This document shows, in pieces, positions 1-8,277 of a DNA stretch of 64,000 nt. The DNA is from Streptomyces cellulosae (GTDB lineage Bacteria; Actinomycetota; Actinomycetes; Streptomycetales; Streptomycetaceae). Position 1 is the first letter of the stretch; each line of letters starts with the position of its first letter. Where the stretch lies: positions 165,887 to 229,886 of the forward strand of contig BNBH01000012.1 in the NCBI GenBank assembly GCA_014655195.1. Reading direction: 5' to 3'. The notes beneath the pieces are model-generated. The model saw only the letters and a list, made by a program, of their open reading frames with translations. It was not told the DNA's origin and ran no database searches. The translations under genes and the position numbers were made by a program.

Positions 1-106
1 CGCCGTCCAGGTCCAGCGCGTCGGCGCTCGCGCCCGCCCACCACAGCAGCAGCGTCAGCATCAGCCCGCCCGCCACGGCCGGTATCGCCGCGTGCCGGTA
101 CTCCAT
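1..106 (-). CDS. N-terminal fragment of a membrane or exported protein (cut by window edge)
   Basis: Only the first 35 codons are inside the window. They begin with ATG at 106 and read MEYRHAAIPAVAGGLMLTLL, followed by a Trp-Trp pair and a short Asp-rich stretch. The hydrophobic run at about residues 8-26 looks like an uncleaved membrane anchor or a signal peptide. The bases upstream on the coding strand are G-rich (nine G in ten) and could serve as a loose ribosome site. The family cannot be recognised from this fragment. Confidence 0.5.
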   Translation of the reverse strand, partial: MEYRHAAIPAVAGGLMLTLLLWWAGASADALDLDG

Positions 107-310
107 GTCCCGCCCCCCCCCGTACCCCGTCCTCGTCCCCTTCGCCACCAACTGACGGTGGCCCAGGGGACCTTACGCGTTGGTGATCACATGGGGGTCA
201 CGGTGAGGCGGCACCTCCCAGGCTTTTGGGGCACTGGGGGAGGCACCACTGCCCGGAGCCAGGGCGGCAGCGGCGGCGGGGCGCTTTGAGCGGCTGTGGC
301 GTCAGCACCC

Positions 311-365
311 TTCAGGGGCGCGGTGAATTGCGCGACCAGCCACATACGAGCCGCACCCGGCGCTG
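311..365. repeat. Dispersed intergenic repeat, copy A
   Basis: This stretch shares a core with two further copies at 15235-15287 and 15331-15387: a CAGGGGCGCGG-type start, then a TGCGCGACCAGCC-type middle, then a CGCACCCG-type end. Repeats of this pattern are scattered between genes in many Streptomyces genomes, from memory and not checked here. The whole gene-free stretch 107-475 contains this copy and the ribosome site of the next gene; nothing else is obvious in it. Confidence 0.55.
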
Positions 366-475
366 CAGAGGCAGCACCGGATCCGGAAGCGTGTTCGCGT
401 CGGGAGGGGGAACGAGAGGTCGCACGGACCGCCCGGTCCGCGGCCCACGGCCCCACCGCAACCCTGGAGGACTTC

Positions 476-718
476 ATGATGGTCGTCGGCATCATCGCCG
501 TCTGCGTGGTCATCGCCCTGCTCGCCTTCTTCGTGCCACGCCTGTCACGACACCCGCAGAACGGCACGCAACGCACCCTGGGCCTCGGCTCGCGCGCAGG
601 ATCCAAGGCCCCGGGGCCGCTCGGCCGGCTCCTCAGCAAGCCGTTCAGCTCCAGCTCCCGTGCCGTGGGCCGCAGCGGCTCCGCCGGCCGCCGCGCGCGC
701 GGCAGGATGCCGTTCTGA
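476..718 (+). CDS. Small single-span membrane protein, DUF6411-like
   Basis: An 80-residue protein. GGAGG at 466-470 sits 5 bases before ATG 476; a second ATG follows immediately and would give the same protein minus one residue. Residues 2-20 form one hydrophobic span (VVGIIAVCVVIALLAFFV), followed by a basic, Ser/Gly-rich tail that ends RARGRMPF. The conserved-looking tail elements LGLGSR, KAPGPLGRL and SGSAGRR match what I remember of the streptomycete DUF6411 family; that name is from memory. Probably N-out/C-in or tail in the cytoplasm; function unknown. It stands alone, and the next gene converges on it. Confidence 0.75.
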   Translation: MMVVGIIAVCVVIALLAFFVPRLSRHPQNGTQRTLGLGSRAGSKAPGPLGRLLSKPFSSSSRAVGRSGSAGRRARGRMPF

Positions 719-753
719 CCCGTGCGCCGTTCCGAGCCGCGCCGCAGGCGGGG

Positions 754-1380
754 TCACGACGTCCGGGGCGGCACCTCCGTGGCGTACCGCGGCCGGCCCG
801 AGGGCCGGTGGACCTGGAACGTCACCCCGCCCGGCGTGGCCCATGAGTCCACCAGCTTCAGCGCGCCGTCCGGGCCGTCCGCCGGGAACAGCCGCGTGCC
901 CTGGCCCACGATCACCGGGTAGGTCAGCAGGATCATCTCGTCGATCAGACCCTCGGCGGCCAGCCACCGCACCAGCTGCCCGCTGCCGTGCACCTGGAGC
1001 TCACCGGGCATCCGCTCCTTGAGCTCCCGCACGGCGGCGGCCGGGTCACCGGCCAGCACGGTCGTGTGCGCCCAGCCCGGGTCGGTGAGCGTCTTCGACA
1101 CGACGTACTTCGGCCGCGCGTGCAGCGGTCCCGCGACCGGGTTGTCCTCCGGGTCGGCCATGGCGCCCCACGAGGCGGCGAAGATCTCGTAGGTCCTGCG
1201 CCCGAACAGGAACGCGTCGGCGCGGCCGTACACCCCGCCGAGATGCGTCATGGTCTCCTCGTCGACGAGCGGCAGCGCCCAGCCGCCGCGCTCGAAACCG
1301 CCCCGGCGGTCCTCGTCGGCCAGGCCGGGGCCCTGCATGACGCCGTCGACGGAGACGTTGGTGATCGTGGTCAGCTTCAT
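754..1380 (-). CDS. Dihydrofolate-reductase-like protein (RibD C-terminal domain family)
   Basis: A 208-residue cytoplasmic protein beginning MKLTTITNVSVDGVMQGPG, which is the standard start of the RibD-C/DHFR-like family. Further family signs are the FGRRTYEIF segment after the NADPH-binding strand region, a P-K-Y-V-V-S-K strand near the middle, and GSGQLVRWL with a following VIVGQGTRLFP block. These proteins share the reductase fold of the riboflavin enzyme RibD, but stand-alone members are usually of unknown substrate. Longer upstream starts exist, but they add 75 low-complexity basic residues and are unlikely. The gene is monocistronic and divergent from the phosphatase gene at 1556. Confidence 0.85.
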   Translation of the reverse strand: MKLTTITNVSVDGVMQGPGLADEDRRGGFERGGWALPLVDEETMTHLGGVYGRADAFLFGRRTYEIFAASWGAMADPEDNPVAGPLHARPKYVVSKTLTDPGWAHTTVLAGDPAAAVRELKERMPGELQVHGSGQLVRWLAAEGLIDEMILLTYPVIVGQGTRLFPADGPDGALKLVDSWATPGGVTFQVHRPSGRPRYATEVPPRTS

Positions 1381-1555
1381 GGTGTCCGCTCCCGCTTCCC
1401 GGGCACGGCGCCCGGTGCGCCGCCTCCTCCTCGGTGGGGACTCCGCCGGCCTCGTGGACTCATCGGCGTCCCCCGCCGGGCCCTGGCGACCCGACGGACC
1501 CGGCCTTCGCGGCGCATACTGACGGTGACGCCGGCGCCGGAACGGGAGACCGCAC

Positions 1556-2797
1556 ATGGACGAACCGCGGGTCGACCACCAGGCCCTCTTCTCGGTCCTG
1601 CCCAACCCCTACCTGGTGCTGGACGCCGACCTCGCCGTCGTCGACGTCAACGAGATGTACCTCAGAGTGACCGGACGCACCCGTGAAGAGCTGATCGGCC
1701 AGTACCTCTTCGACGTCTACCCGGACAACCCGGAGGACCCGGCGGCGGACGGCATCCGCAACCTCGCCGCCTCGCTGCAGCGCGTCCTGCGGACCAAGGA
1801 GCCCGAGGCGCTCGCCGTGCAGCGCTACGACCTCCCGGTGCCCGGCCGCCCCGGCGCCTTCCAGGAACGCTGGTGGTCACCCGTCAACACGCCCGTGCTC
1901 GGCCCCGACGGGGAGATCGAGTGGATCGTCCACCGGGTCGAGGACATGACCGAGTTCCTGCTGTCCCGCCCCGTGCACGACACTCCGACCGGCCGGACAC
2001 GCACCCGGGCCGTCACGGAGGCCGAGCTGTACGCGAAGGCGCGGCAGCTGCAGGAGACCAACGAGAAGCTCCGCGCCGCCCACGACTGGGAACGCCGCAC
2101 CGCGCTCGCCCTCCAGGACGTCATGCTGCACGCCCCAGACCTGGCCGCGCACCGCGGCATCGCCGTGCGCTACATGCCGGCCACCCGCTCCCTCAACGTG
2201 TGCGGCGACTGGTACGACGTGGTGGACCTGGACGACGACTGCTTCACCGTCGCGGTCGGGGACGTCGTCGGTCACGGCCTGGAGGCCGCCGCCGTCATGG
2301 GCATGCTGCGCAGCGCCCTGTCCGCCGCCGTGCGCGCCATCCGCGAACCCGGCGCCGCGATGGACCTCCTCAGCCGGTACGCCCGCACCTTCGAGGGCGC
2401 GCTGGCGACCACCGCGGCCAAGGCCGTCGTCGACACCCGCGCCCGCACCGTCACGTACACCTGCGCAGGCCACCCGCCGCCGGTGCTGGGACACCGTGAC
2501 GGCCCGGCGATCCTGCTGGACCGGGCCACCGACCCGCCGCTGGGCATCCTCACCGACAAGACCCCGCGCCCGCAGGCCACCCTTTCCTACGCCCCGGGCG
2601 ACACCCTGGTGCTCTACACCGACGGCCTGATCGAACGCCGCGGCGAGGACATCGACGCGGGGCTGCTGCGCCTCACCGACGCGGTCACCCACCACGCGGA
2701 CCTCGACCCGGAACCCCTCGCCGACACCCTGCTCACCCGCCTGGGCGTAGCGGACGGGGGCCGCGACGACATCGCGCTGATCGTCGTACGTCTGTGA
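1556..2797 (+). CDS. PAS domain plus SpoIIE/PP2C-type serine phosphatase
   Basis: A 413-residue protein. Residues about 8-125 form a PAS sensor fold (LPNPYLVLDADLAVVDVNE, GRTREELIGQ). A helical linker follows at about 155-185, then a SpoIIE-type PP2C phosphatase domain at about 200-413. The phosphatase metal-site motifs are present: GDWYDVV, GDVVGHG, VLYTDGLIERR and GGRDDIALIV near the end. Such proteins remove phosphate from anti-sigma-factor antagonists in the partner-switching systems that are abundant in Streptomyces. No anti-sigma kinase or STAS gene lies beside it, so its partner is elsewhere. No membrane segment is seen, so it is cytoplasmic. Confidence 0.92.
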   Translation: MDEPRVDHQALFSVLPNPYLVLDADLAVVDVNEMYLRVTGRTREELIGQYLFDVYPDNPEDPAADGIRNLAASLQRVLRTKEPEALAVQRYDLPVPGRPGAFQERWWSPVNTPVLGPDGEIEWIVHRVEDMTEFLLSRPVHDTPTGRTRTRAVTEAELYAKARQLQETNEKLRAAHDWERRTALALQDVMLHAPDLAAHRGIAVRYMPATRSLNVCGDWYDVVDLDDDCFTVAVGDVVGHGLEAAAVMGMLRSALSAAVRAIREPGAAMDLLSRYARTFEGALATTAAKAVVDTRARTVTYTCAGHPPPVLGHRDGPAILLDRATDPPLGILTDKTPRPQATLSYAPGDTLVLYTDGLIERRGEDIDAGLLRLTDAVTHHADLDPEPLADTLLTRLGVADGGRDDIALIVVRL

Positions 2798-2805
2798 CCG
2801 CCGGG

Positions 2806-3594
2806 TCAGCGCGCGCCCGCGGGGAGGGCCTCCCGCGCCGCCTGCCGTGCGCGGCGCCGGCCGGTCGCCGCGTACCACTGCGCGGCGAGGACCAGCGCGA
2901 GGAGCACTTCCACGGCGTCCCCGCCGTAGTACATCAGATGCGCCCCGGCCCGCAGATCGGCCGCCGCGAACGACGTCCCCGGCGGCCCCGCCACGTACAG
3001 GCTCTTGGCCAGAACCGCGTGAGCCGCACCCGCCGCCAGCAGCGTCACCGCCCGCAGCGGCAGACCGCACCGGCCGCGCACCGGGTCGAGCCGGCAGACG
3101 GCCATCGCGAACAGCAGCCCGGCCAGCAGCATGTGCAGCTCCAGAAGACCGCCCAGCAGCGGGTTCCGGTGCGTGGCGGCCCACAGGTCCGTGCGGTACA
3201 GCAGCCACAACCCGCCGACGTCGACGGCCGCGGCGACCGGAGGGAACAGCAGCCACCCGGCGGCGGGGGAGTGCGCCACCCGCAGCAGCCCCCGGCGCGC
3301 CCCGCCCGGCGGCAGCAGCCGCAGCACGAGCGTGAGCGGGCGGGCCATCGCGAGGAGCGCGGGTCCCGCCATCGCCACCAGCAGATGACGGCCGGTGTGC
3401 GCGGTGAACAACCCGCCCGGCACCGGACCGGCCAGCCCCCACACCACGGCCGCGCACCCCGTCGCGAACACACAGTCCCGCAGCCACGGCCAGGCGTCAC
3501 CCCGCGTCCGCAGCCGGACGGCGCCCACCGCGTACACCACGGCGGCGAGCACACACGCGAGCGCGAGAGGCGCCGCCACCGGACCGGCGGTCAT
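2806..3594 (-). CDS. Cytochrome c oxidase assembly protein, CtaG/caa3 family
   Basis: A 262-residue polytopic protein with about seven hydrophobic spans, among them LALACVLAAVVYAVGAV, LLGGLLELHMLLAGLLFAMA and LLAAGAAHAVLAKSLY. Charged His residues inside helices (HTGRHLLVAMAGPALLA, LELHML, AAHAVLAKS) and the late MYYGGDAVEVLLA segment are typical of the caa3-type CtaG family, which has a proposed role in copper delivery to oxidase. Start and stop overlap the upstream DUF2243 gene as ATGA (3591-3594), so the two are translated together. The start chosen is the ATG in that overlap; an extension would run back through DUF2243 in a nonsense frame. Confidence 0.82.
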   Translation of the reverse strand: MTAGPVAAPLALACVLAAVVYAVGAVRLRTRGDAWPWLRDCVFATGCAAVVWGLAGPVPGGLFTAHTGRHLLVAMAGPALLAMARPLTLVLRLLPPGGARRGLLRVAHSPAAGWLLFPPVAAAVDVGGLWLLYRTDLWAATHRNPLLGGLLELHMLLAGLLFAMAVCRLDPVRGRCGLPLRAVTLLAAGAAHAVLAKSLYVAGPPGTSFAAADLRAGAHLMYYGGDAVEVLLALVLAAQWYAATGRRRARQAAREALPAGAR

Positions 3595-4082
3595 GACACC
3601 CGCCGCCCTCCGGCCCGCCGGGCGCGCGCCAGCGACACGCCCCCGATCACCAACAGCACGAGCCCCGCCAGATTCCACGCCCAGTCGTACGGAGTGACGT
3701 CGACGCCGTACCGCACCTGGTGCACGCGCAGCACCTTGTGGTCCACGATGCCGTCGAACACCTGGAAGGCGCCCGCGCCGAGGAAGACCCCGCTCCACGC
3801 GTGGCCGGGCGCCAGCGCACCGCGCCGCCGCAGATCGGCGTACAGGAAGAACCCGGCGACCAGCGCCAGCAGTTCGGCGGTGTGCAGCAGCCCGTCCGAG
3901 AGCAGGGCCACGCCGGACGTGGAGCGGTCGTAGAAGTGGTGCCAGTGCAGCAGCTGGTGGAACACGATCTCGTCCACGGCCGCCATGACGGCGGCCCCGA
4001 CGACCGCGCAGACCAGCAGCGACCGTCGGGGCTCGGGGCGTCGTGCGGCGGCCGTGCGGGCCAGGGGGTCAGAGGTGCTCAC
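3591..4082 (-). CDS. DUF2243 membrane protein
   Basis: A 163-residue protein with four hydrophobic spans (about 21-40, 60-82, 96-115 and 133-152). The family signature is visible: DEIVFHQLLHWHHFYD near residues 37-52, then DGLLHTAELLAL, FDGIVDHKVLRVHQVRYG and YDWAWNLAGL. The many conserved His and Asp residues at membrane edges suggest metal binding, but no function is established for the family. It is the first gene of a two-gene operon with the CtaG-like gene, which fits a role in metal handling or respiratory-complex assembly. This functional link is inference from pairing only. Confidence 0.88.
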   Translation of the reverse strand: MSTSDPLARTAAARRPEPRRSLLVCAVVGAAVMAAVDEIVFHQLLHWHHFYDRSTSGVALLSDGLLHTAELLALVAGFFLYADLRRRGALAPGHAWSGVFLGAGAFQVFDGIVDHKVLRVHQVRYGVDVTPYDWAWNLAGLVLLVIGGVSLARARRAGGRRVS

Positions 4083-4189
4083 GGTGCGGTCCGTCCTTCC
4101 GAACGATCGGCTGCCGCCCGCCGACTACCCCGCGGGGCACGGGTCACCCCGGCGACTCCTCAGGCGGGTTGGCCCCCGCCGAGGGGAGT

Positions 4190-4780
4190 TCAGCCCCCGC
4201 CCATCGCCTTGCGCACGGTGTCCTTGGTGCGGTCCATGAGGGCCGCCACCGGACCCAGGGCCATGTTCTTCGCGCCGGACTCGACGCCCGGGTGGGGCCG
4301 GGTGGGCGCCATCGCCTCGGCGGCCTTGATCGCCTTCGCCATCGCGGCGAGGTCGGTGACGTCGGTGCTGCGCCGGATGTGGATGAACTCGTAGCGCTCC
4401 TCCGCCCGCGCGTGCATCTGCACGTCACGCCGCAACTCGATCAGCTTCGGCAGGAAGTCGGGCCCGTCGGGGTCCATGTCGTCGAGCACGGCCAGCATCT
4501 CCTTGGCCTCCCGCTCCTCCTTGAGCCGGTCCTCGACGATCTCCTGGCCGCCCGCGACCGAGCGCCGCACGAACGGGTGGACGACCTCCTCCTCGGCGGT
4601 CTCGTGCACGGCCAGCAGCCGCACCAACCGCCGGAAGGCGTCCCGGCGTTCCTCACCGCTGGTGGCCTCGACCTCGTCGAACAGGTTGCGGATGTCGCCG
4701 TGCTGGCGCATCAGCAGGGAGACGACGTCGTCGTCCCGGGAACGGTCGTCCCCGGCCTGCGGGGTCTGCAACTCGGACAT
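4190..4780 (-). CDS. Hemerythrin (HHE) domain protein
   Basis: A 196-residue cytoplasmic protein. A hemerythrin-like helical bundle spans about residues 18-150, with the candidate di-iron ligands in order: RQHGDIRNLFDEVE, AVHETAEEEVVHPFV, and the later MHARAEERYEF. The remainder is a Met/Ala-rich tail ending KAMGGG. HHE proteins bind a non-haem di-iron site and act in oxygen, NO or iron sensing. The start is the ATG of MSELQTPQ, preceded on the coding strand by GGGAGGGGAC; longer frames read into unrelated basic residues. It lies 13 bases downstream of the ferritin-like gene at 4794 and is very likely co-transcribed with it. Confidence 0.88.
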   Translation of the reverse strand: MSELQTPQAGDDRSRDDDVVSLLMRQHGDIRNLFDEVEATSGEERRDAFRRLVRLLAVHETAEEEVVHPFVRRSVAGGQEIVEDRLKEEREAKEMLAVLDDMDPDGPDFLPKLIELRRDVQMHARAEERYEFIHIRRSTDVTDLAAMAKAIKAAEAMAPTRPHPGVESGAKNMALGPVAALMDRTKDTVRKAMGGG

Positions 4781-4793
4781 GCCCGTCCCCTCC

Positions 4794-5993
4794 CTACTTC
4801 TCGCGCTGCGCGGGGTCGGGGTGCTCGCCCTCGGTCTGCACACGGTACTCACGCCCGAACATGTCGTCGTGCTCGTGCATCACCCGGTCGCTCGGCGGGT
4901 CCTCACCGCCGTGGATCCGCTCCTGCATCTTCTCGAACCGCTCGTGCGCCTCGCGTACGTAGCCGGCCCCGAGCGTGGTCAGGTCCATCTGCGTGTCGAG
5001 CAGTTCACGCAGATATGCCTTGTTCGGCTCGAAGGTCAGCACGTTGGGCAGCGCGGGGGCGAGCACCTCGGCGGGCTCGCGGCCGTCGAGCCTGCGCATC
5101 AGGTCGCACGCCATGTGCAGATGCTCCAGCTCCATGTTCAGGTGCAGCTCCCAGATGGCCTTGACCTTCGGGTCGCTCTCCTGCTCCATGAACGAGTAGT
5201 ACAGGTAGCACTCGTTGTACTCGTGGTTGACGAGCTGCTCCCACCACGTCTCACCCGGGTCCACCAGGGACTCGTAGTGCGTGACGTGCTCCTCCTCGAT
5301 CAGCCCGATCTCCTGGTAGAGCTGGCGGGCGATCGGCTCCATGTAGGTGGGGCCGGTGTTCATGTAGAAGTTCATCGTCTGCTGCTCGGTCGACATGATC
5401 GTCAACGCGTGCAGCTTCGACAGCGGGTCCGTCCGGTCCTTCTGGTACGGGTCGCGGACGTTGTCGACCGGGTCGCGGTGGTGGTACCGCGTGGGCCGGC
5501 CCGGCATCACCTCGGTGAGGTTGTCGACGATCGACTCGGCCTTGCGGTGCTCGATCATCTCGTACAGGTTGGCGTACCGGTACAGATGGTCGAAGTCCTC
5601 CAGCACACCGAACTGGTACGCCTGCTGCAGATACGGGTCCGGCTCCATCCGCGCCACCCATGCGGTCAGGTCCACGGCCACCTGCTCGTACGCGATGGTC
5701 GTCTCCAGCACCGAGGACAGGCCGGGCAGCAGCCAGTTGACCGCCTTCTGCTGCTGCGCCTCGATGTACCGGGTCTGGGCCAGCTGCCGCTTGATCTCCG
5801 GGTCGACGGTGTTGCGGGCGAGCTGGTGGCTGAACAGGATCGCCTCCACCTCGATCCCGTTCATGGTGATGACGCGACAGCGGGTGTACGGGTCGCAGCG
5901 GTCCGGGTCGATGGGCTCCACGTTCAGCTCGCGCCAGTTGCGCAGCTGGCGGTCCAGCGGGATGCCGCGCTGCTCCAGCGGGTTGAAGGTCAT
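4794..5993 (-). CDS. Ferritin-like diiron protein with two helical bundles
   Basis: A 399-residue soluble protein, very rich in Glu, His, Tyr and Met. It seems to hold two ferritin-like four-helix bundles. In the first half, EVEAILFSHQLAR, AYEQVAVDL and GVLEDFDHLYRY give E, E and ExxxH-type ligands. In the second half, STEQQTMNFYM, IGLIEEEHVTHYE, NECYLYYSF and NMELEHLHMACDL repeat the pattern. This is the ferritin-like superfamily; no chemistry can be named. GAGGAG at 6001-6006 is 7 bases before the ATG at 5993, so that start is preferred to the GTG two codons earlier, which would leave only one base of spacing. Co-transcribed with the hemerythrin gene. Confidence 0.75.
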   Translation of the reverse strand: MTFNPLEQRGIPLDRQLRNWRELNVEPIDPDRCDPYTRCRVITMNGIEVEAILFSHQLARNTVDPEIKRQLAQTRYIEAQQQKAVNWLLPGLSSVLETTIAYEQVAVDLTAWVARMEPDPYLQQAYQFGVLEDFDHLYRYANLYEMIEHRKAESIVDNLTEVMPGRPTRYHHRDPVDNVRDPYQKDRTDPLSKLHALTIMSTEQQTMNFYMNTGPTYMEPIARQLYQEIGLIEEEHVTHYESLVDPGETWWEQLVNHEYNECYLYYSFMEQESDPKVKAIWELHLNMELEHLHMACDLMRRLDGREPAEVLAPALPNVLTFEPNKAYLRELLDTQMDLTTLGAGYVREAHERFEKMQERIHGGEDPPSDRVMHEHDDMFGREYRVQTEGEHPDPAQREK

Positions 5994-6286
5994 GGGCACG
6001 CTCCTCTTCGAGGGGCCGGACGCGCGGACGCCCCCGCACCGGCGGAGCGTCCGCGTGTCCGGCGGGGCACGTCCTCATGCTGGGTGCGATCGCACGGGCC
6101 CGCCACGCCACACGCCCGTCGGACGCGGACGTGCCTCGGATGCCGCATGCGGATGGCCGAAGCGGGGGCCGTATGGACAATGACGACGCCGTCCCGGTCC
6201 TGGGCGAGTGCGGCGCTGCCCCGGTATGGACCGTCCGTGTGTCATGACCGCATCATGAAGTGACCTTCGTGGAGGGAGCGGCGGCC

Positions 6287-8200
6287 GTGCGAGGTTCCTG
6301 GGTACCGAAGATCGCGGCCGTCCTGCTCCTGCTCGCCCTCTCGGTGCCCGTCCCCGCGGCGGCCCGTACGGCCGTGCCGGTCGAGGAGACCGCCGCGCCC
6401 GCCGACTGGACCCCGCCGCTCAGCACACGGGGCCGCTGGATCGTTGACGCGAACGGAGACCGCTTCAAGCTGCGCTCCGGCAACTGGCACGGTGCCAGCG
6501 GCACGTGGAACGGCAGCGGCAGCGCGGACGACGACGCCGACCACCACGCGGGGGAGAACTCCCACCGCGTCCCGCTCGGCCTGGACCGCGCCCCGATGGC
6601 CGAGATCGTCGCGAGCTTCCGGGAGATCGGGATCAACAGCGTCCGGCTGCCCTTCTCCAACGAGATGATCCACGACACCCGCCCGGTCACCGCCGACGCC
6701 GTCACCGCCAACCCTGACCTGGAGGGGAGGACGCCGCTGCAGGTGTACGACGCAGCGGTGCGCGCCCTCACCGACGCCGGTCTCGCCGTGATCCTCAACA
6801 ACCACACCAACAGCACCCGTTGGTGCTGCGGCGTGGACGGCAACGAACGCTGGAACGCGAGCCAGTCGGACGAGACCTGGGAGAACGACTGGCTGTTCAT
6901 GGCCCGCCGCTACCGCGACAACCCGCGTGTCGTCGGCGCCGACCTCTACAACGAGGTCCGCCGCAGCGTCTGGGACGACCCCGACTGGGGCCTCGGCGAC
7001 CGGCACGACTGGTTCGCCGCGAGCCAGAGGGCCGGCGACCGCATCCTCACCGAGGCCGACCCCGACCTGCTGATCATCGTCGAGGGCATCAACTGGACCG
7101 GCCTGCCCGTCGACGGCCTCCCGCACGGACGCCCCACCCTCGAACCCGTACGCGACCTGTCGCACACCCTCGTCGACTCCAACAAACTCGTCTACTCCGC
7201 CCACTTCTACGGCTACACAGGCCCCCGGCACACCGGCGCGACCGGCATCGGCGAGACCAGCGACCCCCGCTACCAGGACCTCACCCCCGCCGAACTCGCC
7301 GACGTGCTCCACCGACAGGCGCTCTACGTCGCCGGCGACACCGACCGCCACTACACGGCCCCCGTGTGGATCTCCGAGTTCGGCGTCGGCGGCCGCGAGG
7401 AGACCGGCGCGGCCCCGCGCGCCTGGTTCGAGCACTTCGTCGGCCAACTGATTCGCGCCGACGCCGACTTCGCGTACTGGCCCCTGGTCGGCTGGCACGA
7501 GAACCGCCGCGGCAACGGCTGGGCCCTGCTCCACTGGGACGCGGAGGGCCGCCGCATGGCCGTCCACGACGGCGACGACTGGCGGTCGGACGCATGGCGC
7601 CGTCTGGTCGAGGCCCCCGCCCGCACGGGCCACGTCCCGCCTACGACGGAGTGGGCGATGCTCAGCCCCGATCACGGCGACTTCGTCGCCTCACGCCGGA
7701 TGCGCGCACTGCCCGACTGGGACCCGGGCGCCCGCAAGGCGGCCTGCCCCGACGGCCTCCGCCTGGCGGGCCTGAGCCACACGGGCAACCGGGGCCTGTG
7801 CACCGACGCCCGCGCGGGCGCCCTGGACGACCCGGGCGGCGCCCACGAGGCGGTGAGGGACGAACGGCACGTCGCCCCCGGCCGCGACTGGGCGTCCGGC
7901 CACACCAAACTCCAGTGCGCCGACGGCCACTTCCTCACCGGCTACAGCGTCCGCGGCGCCGCCGTCTCGTCCGCCCTGTGCCGCAAGGCGACCCCGGGCA
8001 CACTCACCGCCCCGGGCGGCCGCACGGTCTGGTTCGACCGAGGAGACAACCGCGGCGACGCCCCCAGGGGCGGCGACTTCGCCCGGGGCCACTACAAGGG
8101 CCAGTGCGCGGACGACGAGTACGCGGCAGGCATAGCCTGGACGGGCCGCGTCGGATCTCCCCGAACTCCGGACGCGCTGTACTGCCGCCCGTTGTCCTGA
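6287..8200 (+). CDS. Secreted glycoside hydrolase family 5 (cellulase-like) with a Cys-repeat tail
   Basis: A 637-residue protein. The GTG at 6287 follows GGAGGGAG (6271-6278) by 8 bases, so it is preferred to GTG 6260. Residues 1-30 are a Sec signal peptide (AVLLLLALSVPVPAAA). The catalytic domain runs to about residue 440: the start LRSGNWHGASG, NSVRLPFSNEMI, AVILNNHTNS, the acid/base Glu in DLYNEVRRS and the nucleophile Glu in VWISEFGVGG, the usual GH5 pair. It should cut a beta-glucan or related beta-glycan outside the cell. The last ~140 residues hold three similar Cys-bearing units (CPDGLRLAG, CADGHFLTG, CADDEYAAG), each ending in a second Cys, likely a disulfide-tied beta module. Confidence 0.88.
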   Translation: MRGSWVPKIAAVLLLLALSVPVPAAARTAVPVEETAAPADWTPPLSTRGRWIVDANGDRFKLRSGNWHGASGTWNGSGSADDDADHHAGENSHRVPLGLDRAPMAEIVASFREIGINSVRLPFSNEMIHDTRPVTADAVTANPDLEGRTPLQVYDAAVRALTDAGLAVILNNHTNSTRWCCGVDGNERWNASQSDETWENDWLFMARRYRDNPRVVGADLYNEVRRSVWDDPDWGLGDRHDWFAASQRAGDRILTEADPDLLIIVEGINWTGLPVDGLPHGRPTLEPVRDLSHTLVDSNKLVYSAHFYGYTGPRHTGATGIGETSDPRYQDLTPAELADVLHRQALYVAGDTDRHYTAPVWISEFGVGGREETGAAPRAWFEHFVGQLIRADADFAYWPLVGWHENRRGNGWALLHWDAEGRRMAVHDGDDWRSDAWRRLVEAPARTGHVPPTTEWAMLSPDHGDFVASRRMRALPDWDPGARKAACPDGLRLAGLSHTGNRGLCTDARAGALDDPGGAHEAVRDERHVAPGRDWASGHTKLQCADGHFLTGYSVRGAAVSSALCRKATPGTLTAPGGRTVWFDRGDNRGDAPRGGDFARGHYKGQCADDEYAAGIAWTGRVGSPRTPDALYCRPLS

Positions 8201-8277
8201 GCCGTTCACCGAGCCGGCGGGCCCGGGTAACCCCTTGCCCGCGGTGTACGCGGCAGTGAGGACGACGGGCGGCCGTC

